64,000 bases of DNA from a virus. The DNA lies in the IMG/VR virus record IMGVR_UViG_3300021091_004142, positions 44,626 through 108,625 of that record. One strand, written 5' to 3'. Shown piece by piece: positions 53,288 through 62,897 of the stretch (its first letter is position 1; every line of letters begins with the position of its first letter). The translations under genes were made by a program, and so were the position numbers. Under the pieces are notes generated by a model. The model was given only the letters and a program-made list of their open reading frames with translations, made no database searches and was not told the origin of the DNA.

Positions 53288-54343
53288 ATGAGTAAGACAA
53301 TCCAAGAACTCCTTACTGGGCTCCCGGCTTGGGAAGCTGCATTATCTGAGGACGGGTACATCGACGGAGAAAACAGGGTAACAATTAAAGAAGCTTTTGC
53401 ATCGTCCGATGCTGCAGCGTTGTTTCCAAAAGTTATCTCTCGTACCTTAAAGGAAGCTGCAGAACCACAGTTGTTGGTTACGCCTCTTCTTTCCACGGTT
53501 CGCCTTGGCAAAGGGCGTTCTTTGGAGTTCCCGGCAGTTAATGCAATTCAAGCTGCAGAGATTCCAGAAGGACAAGAATACCCAGAGCAAGCTCTCGCAT
53601 TTGCTAAGCAAGTAGAGGGCAAGGTGTCCAAGAAGGGCGTTAAGCTGGCTTTTACAGAAGAAGTTGTTGCTGACTCACTTTGGGATATCGTAGGAATGCA
53701 TGTTCGCGCCGCAGGCCGTGCTATGGCACGTCTTAAGGAGCAGATTGCATTAAGTCGCTTTAAGGACGCTGCAACAATCGTCTTTGATAACGACAGTAAT
53801 TCATACGATGATACGACAGGTCGTGGCATCGATGGTGCTTTCAATAAGACAGTAACCTGGGATGACGTTGTGGATATGGCAGCCGTGCTTATGGCTGAGA
53901 ATCATGTTCCGACGGATTTCATCCTGCATCCACTGATGTGGTCTGTTTTCTTGAAGGACGCAATCTTCCACACGGGTGGTTCCGCAGCGGCAGTGAATAC
54001 AAGCTGGGGCTATCGTCCGGATTCAAAAGAAGGTGCGCTTAACGCCACAGCCCCGATGGGCCTTAACGTTATCGTCTCGCCGTTCGTTAGCTTCACCGCT
54101 AAGAGCGCCGGGAACGCCGCCAAGTCGGATCTATTCCTGATCGACCGCAACGAAGTCGGAACACTCCTTGTCAAAGAAGACATGAGCACGGACCAATTTG
54201 ATGATCCATCACGTGACATCCGCGCAATGAAGATGAAGGAACGTTATGACATCGTAATGCTCGGTGACGGTGAGGGTATCACTGTTGCTAAGAATGTCAG
54301 ACTAGCTCGTAACTACGAGGTTCAAGTTACAAACGAAATGTAA
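53288..54343 (+). CDS. Major capsid protein
   Basis: 351 residues. Begins MSKTIQELLTGLPAWEAALS; helical N-arm, then an EGQEYPEQALAFAKQVEGKV E-loop-like region, a spine helix (DSLWDIVGMHVRAAGRAMAR) and a P-domain with LHPLMWSVFLKDAIF, the HK97-type layout of N4/P22-sized heads. Strong SD (AGGAGGAT) and codon bias for high expression. No CGG in frame. Confidence 0.85.
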   Translation: MSKTIQELLTGLPAWEAALSEDGYIDGENRVTIKEAFASSDAAALFPKVISRTLKEAAEPQLLVTPLLSTVRLGKGRSLEFPAVNAIQAAEIPEGQEYPEQALAFAKQVEGKVSKKGVKLAFTEEVVADSLWDIVGMHVRAAGRAMARLKEQIALSRFKDAATIVFDNDSNSYDDTTGRGIDGAFNKTVTWDDVVDMAAVLMAENHVPTDFILHPLMWSVFLKDAIFHTGGSAAAVNTSWGYRPDSKEGALNATAPMGLNVIVSPFVSFTAKSAGNAAKSDLFLIDRNEVGTLLVKEDMSTDQFDDPSRDIRAMKMKERYDIVMLGDGEGITVAKNVRLARNYEVQVTNEM

Positions 54344-54380
54344 TTTGATACTTAGGGTAGTTATAGTTACAACCCTAGAC

Positions 54381-54410
54381 GGGGGGTCCGAGAGTAATCT
54401 CGGCCCCTCG
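54381..54410 (+). terminator. Strong terminator after the capsid gene
   Basis: GGGG(G)TCCGAGA-GTAA-TCTCGG(C)CCCC then GTTTTGTATTT. It ends the capsid transcript. The 126-bp gap also contains a weaker TAGGGT/ACCCTA stem. Confidence 0.88.
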
Positions 54411-54469
54411 TTTTGTATTTGGCTATAAGCGATTACTATCTTGTTTAGTTAGCAGTCTGGAGAATTTAA

Positions 54470-55246
54470 GTGAGCTTATTTCTTATAGAAAGAGCAGCAG
54501 TTGGATGCTACTCTGTTTCCATAAAGTTTTTTAGAACAGTAAAAATATCTTCATTAAAAAATGAAAATTTTACTCTTTTTACGGCAGCAGCTACTCCTTC
54601 TCAAATATCCGCCCCGTTTGAATTGATAAATACGGTAAAAGACTATAATCAAATTTCAAGAATTATAACCCTTTACTGGAAAACAAACTCTCTTCAAGAG
54701 AATTCAAAATATTCAATTAAAGTAGAAAATATTATTGATTCTTCTGGAACAATAGTTCCTACAGAAATTATAGAATTTACGTGGCTAAATTGCACAGCCA
54801 CTCCTAATTCAACCCAGATAAGCGAACCTGTTCTATCGCCCGTTTTGATAGAAGATAGATCAATAAAAGCAGATATAGATTTTAGTTATTCCATAGTTGC
54901 AAAAAATCCTAACTTCTTTATAGATCAAACATTCCCTGGCGATGGAGAATTCTATTTAGAAAATAATTTTAATAACGGAAGGGTAACTGTTGTTTTTAAT
55001 GAAAGGCCGGCTTCAAACTTTCTTACGAATAAATACTTCCAATGTCAAAGAAAAAAGATACAAAGGACGCCTTGTCGTTGGGAAGCTGTAACGGCAGATA
55101 TAAAAATGCATTCGTGGAAACCGGAAGTTTACGTAGACTTCCCCTCATTGAATGACGCTACACCATCTTACTTTACGGATGGAAAACAATATTTTGAAAA
55201 AGGATATAAATATAGGATAAAAGTTTTAGGAAGCATCGGTATATAG
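54470..55246 (+). CDS. Ig-like structural protein
   Basis: 258 residues from GTG. Beta-rich with an Ig/FN3-like strand order (TLYWKTNSLQENSKYSIKVE). Start of the fibre cluster; overlaps the next GTG by one base. Confidence 0.55.
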   Translation: MSLFLIERAAVGCYSVSIKFFRTVKISSLKNENFTLFTAAATPSQISAPFELINTVKDYNQISRIITLYWKTNSLQENSKYSIKVENIIDSSGTIVPTEIIEFTWLNCTATPNSTQISEPVLSPVLIEDRSIKADIDFSYSIVAKNPNFFIDQTFPGDGEFYLENNFNNGRVTVVFNERPASNFLTNKYFQCQRKKIQRTPCRWEAVTADIKMHSWKPEVYVDFPSLNDATPSYFTDGKQYFEKGYKYRIKVLGSIGI

Positions 55247-55656
55247 TGGCAAATTTTGTTTATAAAAAAGCAAAACAAGCATTATTAAATGGTGACATAG
55301 ATGTTTCTTCTAATCAATTAAAGGTTTTACTACTAAAAAACAATTATATCCCTAACCAAAATACAGACCAATACGTAAGCGATATACCAGTAAATGCCAT
55401 ACAGCTGAGGTCTCAGGCAATAAGCTCGATAGTTAATACCAACGGAGTTTTGGATGCAGAGGATTTAACGATAACTGAATATGACGGATCCCCCTTTCAT
55501 GCATTAGCTCTATATCAATATAGTCCCTCTGATACAAATGCAAGATTGATATTCTATATTGACACATCAGATGGATTGCCTTTTAGCGGTTTAAACACAG
55601 CTAATTCTATTACTATATTTTGGAGTAACGAACCTAATAAAATACTTTCACTATAA
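55246..55656 (+). CDS. Small tail-associated protein
   Basis: 136 residues from GTG (ANFVYKKAKQALLNGDIDVS...). Beta-rich with ALYQYSPSDTNARLIFYIDT. Similar small proteins precede fibres in phages; role inferred from position. Confidence 0.55.
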   Translation: MANFVYKKAKQALLNGDIDVSSNQLKVLLLKNNYIPNQNTDQYVSDIPVNAIQLRSQAISSIVNTNGVLDAEDLTITEYDGSPFHALALYQYSPSDTNARLIFYIDTSDGLPFSGLNTANSITIFWSNEPNKILSL

Positions 55657-55665
55657 GGAAATAAA

Positions 55666-56004
55666 ATGCCTTCACAGTACCCGTCAGCTTTAGACAATTT
55701 AATTAATCCTACTGCCAATGATACTTTAAATTCTGTTACAGTTCCACATCATCTTCAACACGCCAACGTCAACGATGCTTTAGAGGCTGTACAAACAGTT
55801 CTTGGTTTAAATCCTGCGGGATCCCATTTGACGGTAAAAGATAGAATAGTTGCTACAGAAACTAATATTTTAAATCAATCAGTATTAAATGGTTTAACTG
55901 ATGTTACTATAAATTCAGTAGAAACGGGTCAGGTTTTGCGTTATAACGGCAATGCTTGGATTAATTACGACGAAGAGAATTTAGTGGACGGAGGGAACTT
56001 CTAG
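55666..56004 (+). CDS. Fibre-base protein
   Basis: 112 residues: HHLQHANVNDALEAVQTVLG then LNGLTDVTINSVETGQVLRY and NGNAWINYDE. The 'L.DVTI...G..L.YNG.AW' unit recurs throughout the following fibres. Confidence 0.65.
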   Translation: MPSQYPSALDNLINPTANDTLNSVTVPHHLQHANVNDALEAVQTVLGLNPAGSHLTVKDRIVATETNILNQSVLNGLTDVTINSVETGQVLRYNGNAWINYDEENLVDGGNF

Positions 56005-56006
56005 GT

Positions 56007-57704
56007 ATGGCCAATATATTAAGAATTAGACGTAGAACATCTGGGGCAGCCGGAGCACCGTCAGAAATACACAATGCAGAGTTGGCATTTAATGAAGTTG
56101 ACGATACCCTATATTATGGCGAAGGTACAAACGGAGCAGGTGGAACTGGCACGGCTTTAGCTATTGCTGGTCCTGGTGCTTTCACTACTTTAACTAGTAA
56201 TCAAACAATTTCAGGAAATAAAACCTTTTCTGGAACGGTAATAGTTCCCACCCCCTCTGGCGCCACACATGCTGTAACTAAAGCTTACGTTGACGGATTA
56301 GTCACCGCTGTGGCTACGTCTTTTACAGTTGCTGGTGATTCTGGAAGCTCGCAAACAATAACATCTGGAATAGATACTCTTACAATTTCTGGTGGCACTG
56401 GTCTTAGCTCTGTAGCTAGCGCAACAGATACGATTACTTTGAATCTTGACAACACTAGCGTATTGCCCGGATCTTATGGTGCAACGAATACAGTTTCTAC
56501 ATTTACCGTGGATGCCCAGGGTCGCCTACTTGCAGCGGGTAATTCTGCAATTTCAATTACTTCAGCAGCAGTGACTAACTTTACGGAAGCCGCTCAAGAC
56601 GCCGCTGGAGAGCTATTTACTAATGGAACTCATTCCGGAATTGCTGCAACCTATGATGACGCAAATGCAAAAATAAATCTTAACGTAGCAGATTTTACGA
56701 TCACACTTGGTGGTGATTTAACTGGTAGTGTTACGGTTACAGATCTTGCAAGTGCCACTCTGACAGCAACGGTAGCAGCTAACTCAGTTGCTCTTGGTGA
56801 TGATACAACTGGCAATTATGTTGCTTCGGTTGCTGCTGGAACTGGAATATCGGTTTCGAATACTAACGTTGAAGGTGGAATATTTACCGTTACCAATGCC
56901 GGAGTTGTTTCAGTCGCTGGTACCGCCAATCAAGTTGCTGTTTCTGGCGCAAACGGGAACGTAACGTTTTCTTTACCAAATGATGTAACAATTCCAAATA
57001 ATCTGACGGTAACCGGAGATTTGTTGGTTCAGGGTAATACGACTACATTAAACACTTCCACTTTGGCGGTTGAGGATAAAAACATAGTAATTGCAAATGG
57101 ATCAACAACCGATGCGGCAGCAGATGGAGCAGGCATAACAATAAAAGGTGCCACCGACAAAACTTTGAATTGGATAGATGCAACAGACTCCTGGACGTCT
57201 TCAGAAAATTTTGATTTGGCAGCGGGTAAAACTTATGCAATAGACTCTAGTTCAGTTTTGTCTAGCACAACCCTCGGTGCAACTGTAGTTAACTCAAGCC
57301 TCGCATCTGTTGGTACGATCACAACCGGTACATGGAATGGTTCAACGATATCCATAAGCCATGGTGGCACCGGGGCAACAACCGCCGCCGCCGCAAGAAC
57401 AAATCTTGGTTTGACAATAGGCACCGACGTTCAGGGTTATGATGCAGAACTAGCGGCTTTGGCTGGTTTGACATCAGCTGCAGATAAGCTTGCATATTTC
57501 ACCGGATCCGGAACTGCTAGTCTCACTGATTTAACTTCTTACGGAAGAAATTTGATTGCAAGCGCAAGCGCTGCAGTTGCAAGAACAACTCTTGGACTTG
57601 GCACTATCGCCGTTCAAAATTCAAACAACGTTTCTATCACGGGTGGCTCCATAACAAATTTAACCACATTCGATGGAGTAACCATTGACGGCGGAACATT
57701 CTAA
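56007..57704 (+). CDS. Tail fibre protein
   Basis: 565 residues. An N-terminal RIRRRTSGAAGAPSEIHNAE fibre-base motif, then beta repeats ([41 protein letters not shown]). Ends with a glycine-rich shaft. No CGG in frame. Confidence 0.75.
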   Translation: MANILRIRRRTSGAAGAPSEIHNAELAFNEVDDTLYYGEGTNGAGGTGTALAIAGPGAFTTLTSNQTISGNKTFSGTVIVPTPSGATHAVTKAYVDGLVTAVATSFTVAGDSGSSQTITSGIDTLTISGGTGLSSVASATDTITLNLDNTSVLPGSYGATNTVSTFTVDAQGRLLAAGNSAISITSAAVTNFTEAAQDAAGELFTNGTHSGIAATYDDANAKINLNVADFTITLGGDLTGSVTVTDLASATLTATVAANSVALGDDTTGNYVASVAAGTGISVSNTNVEGGIFTVTNAGVVSVAGTANQVAVSGANGNVTFSLPNDVTIPNNLTVTGDLLVQGNTTTLNTSTLAVEDKNIVIANGSTTDAAADGAGITIKGATDKTLNWIDATDSWTSSENFDLAAGKTYAIDSSSVLSSTTLGATVVNSSLASVGTITTGTWNGSTISISHGGTGATTAAAARTNLGLTIGTDVQGYDAELAALAGLTSAADKLAYFTGSGTASLTDLTSYGRNLIASASAAVARTTLGLGTIAVQNSNNVSITGGSITNLTTFDGVTIDGGTF

Positions 57705-57728
57705 TAATCTCAACAAAAGGTAGATAAA

Positions 57729-59912
57729 ATGCCTACGCCAAATATTACTAAGGGACAAATAGCCTTAGACCCATCTAATGGTATTTTGTATTATAAAAAT
57801 ACTTCGAATACATTAGTCAATACATCTCTTAATTGGTCTCAGTCTACAAACTCTTTAATTCTAACCGACGACGCCGTACAGATAAATTCAGATATTTCTA
57901 TTTCTGGTAATTTGGTTGTTTCCGGAAATACTACAACTTTAAATACAGAAGTATTAACCGTTGAAGATAATATACTTATACTTAACTCGGGAGTTACTGG
58001 AGCACCATCACTCAATGCTGGTATTGAAGTACAACGTGGGACATCTAATAATGTCGTAATTCGTTGGAACGAGAATTTGGACAAATGGCAACTCACGAAT
58101 GATGGAACAAATTACGTAAATATCAACGAAAATGTTTCTAACGCAAATTCTTGGTCTACCGCAAGAACAATAACCTTAAGTGGAGATGCAACAGGATCCA
58201 TATCAATAGATGGTACGACAAATGTAACATTAGAGACTACTGTAGTAAATGATTCTCATGATCACACGGCATCTACTTTGACTTTTGAGTTAAACGATGC
58301 TACTGACGTAACAATATCTAATCCAACTAGCAATAATTTTTTAAAGTATAACGGAAACGCATGGATTAACAACCCAATAACCATAGGTGCAGATACTGTT
58401 GGTAATTATGTTGAATCTTTAGTTGCAGGTACTGGCATTACTCTCACCAACGCAACAGCAGCAGAAGGTGGGACTCCTACGATTGCTGTAACTGCCAACA
58501 CGTTTGATTCCTATGGAGCAGCGGCAGCAGCTCAATCCGCGGCAGTCGCTCATGCGGATACAGTTTCCGGTACCGCATATTCAAATGCAGTTACGTATGT
58601 TAATAATCGTGTTCTTAATGACATCTCAGACGTCGCCATATCCAATACATTAGCTAATGGTGATTTTTTAAGGTATAACGGAGACGTATGGATTAACGAT
58701 CCGGTAAATTTGGCCACTGATACTGTTGGTAATTACGTCCAGTCTTTGGTTGCAGGTACTGGCATTACTCTCACTAATGCAGCAGCAATAGAGGGTGGAA
58801 CTCCCACAATTGCCGTAACTGAGAATACGTTTGACGCCTATGGTGCAGCAATGAATTCACTGGCAGCCGCAATCAATTACGCCAATACAGTCGGTAGCAC
58901 TGCGTATTCAAACGCAGTTACATACGTCAACAATCGCGTTCTTGATGATTTATCAGATGTAACTTTATCTAACACCGCAAATGGAGATTTTTTAAGATAT
59001 AGCAGTGCATCTAATGCCTGGATAAATGACGCAATTAATTTAAGTACAGATACAATAGGTGATTATGTAGCTAATATAATTGCTGGTGACGCGATAGAGA
59101 TTTCCAATACTGGTGGCGAGGGTTCCGTACCGACTATATCAGTAGCTCTAAATTCTATCGATGCAAATCACCTATCTCTTACATTTGAATATGTAGAAAA
59201 CGTAACTGCTGGAAACAATATTGTTGTAAATGATCAATATGTCGGAACTGGATCAACTAAAGATTATTTAATTAGTACTTCAGCTACTCCAAGCTTTACT
59301 TCTGTGTCTACAACATCTTTAAGTGTTGATGGCGTTGAGATCGATACAAGCGGCGCAAACAGCAATGATCAAGTATTAAGGTTTGATACAGCTGCAAATA
59401 AATTTATTCCAGGTTTGGCTTCAACCGTGGCTGCGTTGGCAGATCTAACAGACGTAAGTAATACCGCTCCTTCAACTGGAGATTTCTTGTATTGGAATGG
59501 AACAACTTGGACGCCTTCTGTTCCGGCAACCGGAATGCCAATAGTTTCAGATTCTGCTCCGGGATCTCCAATTTCTGGACAATTGTGGTTTCAGTCTAGT
59601 ACGGCGAGAACCTTTATTTATTATATTGATAGTAGTTCTCCACCAAGTTCTCAGTGGGTTGAGGTTGGAACGGCTTCTTCACACCCTGATTTAATCGTAA
59701 GTAAAGTAACTCAGGTAATTGGAGATGGTTCGTCAAATACTGCAACAGTAACACATAATTTAAATACAAGACACGTCATGGCTGAAGTTTATGATAATGC
59801 AACTTTTGAAACTGTTGAGGCTAGAGTTGTAAGAAATTCTTTGGATTCAATAGAAATTAATTTTTCTGGAAATATCCCTGTCAACGCATATACCGTCGTG
59901 GTAATTGGTTAA
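57729..59912 (+). CDS. Tail fibre protein
   Basis: 727 residues. Three copies of a unit with L.D(V/I)..SN..NGDFLRY and W.ND...[18 protein letters not shown]-terminal region VTQVIGDGSSNTATVTHNLN is a compact end domain. No in-frame CGG. Confidence 0.75.
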   Translation: MPTPNITKGQIALDPSNGILYYKNTSNTLVNTSLNWSQSTNSLILTDDAVQINSDISISGNLVVSGNTTTLNTEVLTVEDNILILNSGVTGAPSLNAGIEVQRGTSNNVVIRWNENLDKWQLTNDGTNYVNINENVSNANSWSTARTITLSGDATGSISIDGTTNVTLETTVVNDSHDHTASTLTFELNDATDVTISNPTSNNFLKYNGNAWINNPITIGADTVGNYVESLVAGTGITLTNATAAEGGTPTIAVTANTFDSYGAAAAAQSAAVAHADTVSGTAYSNAVTYVNNRVLNDISDVAISNTLANGDFLRYNGDVWINDPVNLATDTVGNYVQSLVAGTGITLTNAAAIEGGTPTIAVTENTFDAYGAAMNSLAAAINYANTVGSTAYSNAVTYVNNRVLDDLSDVTLSNTANGDFLRYSSASNAWINDAINLSTDTIGDYVANIIAGDAIEISNTGGEGSVPTISVALNSIDANHLSLTFEYVENVTAGNNIVVNDQYVGTGSTKDYLISTSATPSFTSVSTTSLSVDGVEIDTSGANSNDQVLRFDTAANKFIPGLASTVAALADLTDVSNTAPSTGDFLYWNGTTWTPSVPATGMPIVSDSAPGSPISGQLWFQSSTARTFIYYIDSSSPPSSQWVEVGTASSHPDLIVSKVTQVIGDGSSNTATVTHNLNTRHVMAEVYDNATFETVEARVVRNSLDSIEINFSGNIPVNAYTVVVIG

Positions 59913-59993
59913 TTTTTCAAAACAATATAATAATGTTATAATAGGTCATTACTATAACTATGAATTTAAATTATACTTTATAAGGAGATCTCA

Positions 59994-62835
59994 GTGCCTT
60001 TTAGTGGTTCCATTTTTGCCGTAAACAACACGCTATTACTTAAAAGATCAGATACAGCGGGTCAGACGCCAGATAATCTTTCTCTTGGCGAATTAGCAAT
60101 CAACGTAGCTGACGGTAAATTGTTCTATAAGAACAGTACAGCAAACGCCATAATTCGGACTTAATTTAATCTCAAATGTTGTTGGTACAGCAAATCAAGT
60201 TTCGGTTTCTGCTAATGCAACTAGCGGTGTTTATACCCTTTCTCTTCCATCCACGATTCAAACAACGCAAGCAAATGTTTCTACGCTTTTTGTTGATGGC
60301 ATAGAAATTGATACAACCGGCGCAACAACCAATCAAGTACTTAAGTTTGACGGAACTAAATTTGCTGCTGGTACAGACACAGGTTTAGCTGGAACTACGC
60401 ATTCTGAAACAATAGGCGATGGAACAAACAGCACCTATGTAATTACTCATAATCTTGGCTCTAGAGATGTTGTCGTTGTTGCCCGTAACGCAGCAAGCCC
60501 CTATGAAGTAATTGATGTTCGCTGGGAAGCAACAACTACGGGAACAGTAACACTCGATTTTTCAGCAGCAGTTGCTGTAAATGCTGTTAGGGTCAATATA
60601 TATAACGCAGTTGCTGGTTCGGCAATTACAATAGGCTCAATTCATGATCTTGGCGACGTAACAATTTCAAATGCCGCCAATGGTGACTTCTTGCGTTACA
60701 ATGGCAATCAATGGATCAACGATCCGGTAAATCTTTCAACCGATACGGTTGGCAATTATGTTGAGTCGCTCGTTGCCGGTTCTGGTATTACTCTTACCAA
60801 TGCAGCTGCATCAGAGGGCGGAACTCCGACTATTGCAGTAACGACCAACACGTTTGATGCTCACGGAGCCGCTGCAGCAGCTCAAGCAGCTGCAATTGCT
60901 CACGCAAATACAGTTTCAACAAGTGCGCAAAAAACATTTGAAGTTACAGCTGACAGTGGCACAAGTCAATCAGTTACAGCTGGTAACACAAATGTTGATA
61001 CCCTAAAGATTTCAGGTGGAGTTGGCCTTAGCTCCACGGTGGCAGACGCTTCTGGTGTAGCGGTTGTAACCGTAGATCTTGACAATACAGCAGTAACAGC
61101 TGGTTCCTATGGTGCAGCCGACAAGGTAGCAACATTTACAGTTGACGCTCAAGGTCGCTTGACAACTGCTGGAAACACTAACATTTCAGTTACATCAGCT
61201 GCAGTTACGGACTTTACTTCAAGTGCAAGAGGCGCAATCAGCGTATCTGGTGACTTGGCCTATAACTCATCAACTGGTGTTATTAGCTTCACCAATGACG
61301 CTGGAGACATTGAGGGCGTAACGGCAGGAACCGGATTGACCGGCGGCGGTACTTCGGGCACCGTAACCCTAAACCTTGCCAGCACAGCTGTCACCGCAGG
61401 CAGCTATGGTTCCTCAACAAAGATTCCAACATTTACAGTTGACGCACAGGGTCGCCTCACCGCTGCTGGTGAAGCCAACGTTGCAACAAACCTTTCGATA
61501 GCTGGTGGGTCTGGATCAGATACAGTCAACCTTCTTTCTGATACTCTCACGTTCACCGGTGGTACCGGAGTAACTACTGCAGTTACAAACAACACCTTAA
61601 CTATTTCAATTGCTCAGGCAGTGGGAACTGCATCTGACGTTACGTTTGGATCGGTTACCACATCTGGTAATGCCGCAGTTGGTGGCAATCTTGTTGTTAC
61701 TGGCAACCTAACGGTTCAGGGTAACACCACTACTCTTAACACAGAAACACTGGCTGTTGAAGATAATATTATTGTTCTTAACAGCAATGTCACGGACGCA
61801 CCAAGTACCGATGCTGGAATTACGGTAGAGCGTGGCTCTTCTGATGATGCTCACCTTAGATGGAATGAAGGTACCGATAAGTGGCAGATTGGTACAGGTA
61901 GCACATACCTGGACATTGCTACAACCGCAGATGTGTCTGCAGTTTCCATTACGCATCTTGATAATATTGGCGATGTAACTATTACAGGCAACGCCACCAA
62001 TCAATTTTTGATGTATAACGGTAATGCATGGGTAAATCAGTCTGTTGCAACGTCGTTTACTGCTGCTGGTGATAGCGGTACTGTTACGATTTCAAGCGGC
62101 ACCGATACATTGACCATTGCTGGCGGTACTGGTCTTACGTCAATTGCTGCTGCGACAGATACAGTTACAATCAATCTTGACAATACGGCAGTAACAGCTG
62201 GTTCTTATGGTGCGGCTGGTTCAGTAGCAACATTCACGGTAGACGCCCAGGGTCGTTTAACGACAGCAGCCAATGCCGCGATTTCAATAACAGCTTCACA
62301 GGTTTCTGATTTCAATGAAGCCGCACAAGACACAGTTGCAGGTGCCATAACAGCTGGAACTGGTGTCGCCAAGGTCTATGATGATGCGGGTAATACCATA
62401 ACATTGTCAATTGGTCAAGCGGTAGGCACTGCAGATAGCGTAACTTTCGGTAACACAACCGTAACAAACACTTTGGCAGCTGGTGCAATTACGCTTGATT
62501 CTGGTACTGGTGAACTTAATACTTCTACCACAACGCTAAACGTTAACAGCGTGGTAACAATTGACAGCTTTGATAAAGCGACTTACAGAACTGCAAAGTA
62601 TCTGATTCAAGTGACGCAAGGCTCTAAGCACACAAGCTCAGAGGTTCTTTTGGTTCACGATGGAAGCGCATCATATATGTCAGAGTACGCAGTTATTGAG
62701 CTTGGAGCATCCAGAATTCCATTGACAGTTTCAACAACTATTTCCGGAGGAAACGCCTTGCTAAGAGCAACAGTGACTGACGCAGAAACAACAAATGCAA
62801 CCGTAAAAGTTGCAAGAACGCTCATAGCAGTGTAA
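59994..62835 (+). CDS. Long tail fibre protein, one +1 shift
   Basis: GTG at 59994 (AAGGAG upstream), 54 codons to GCC ATA ATT, then in-frame CGG at 60156 (ATT CGG ACT TAA). Skipping C gives GGA-CTT-AAT-TTA and a 946-residue protein. The repeat units ([44 protein letters not shown]) match the neighbouring fibres. The C-terminal domain ([20 protein letters not shown]) is typical of receptor-binding tips of cyanophage/T4-like fibres. Unshifted product is 56 residues. Confidence 0.82.
60156..60158 (+). other. CGG +1 frameshift site 9 (ATT CGG A)
   Basis: Shifted ATT-(C)-GGA-CTT-AAT; 0-frame stops one codon after ACT. Confidence 0.85.
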
Positions 62836-62897
62836 CATAGTTAGAAATAATTAAACAATTTAATAGTTTTATTAAACTAGAGGGACAGTGAACTTTA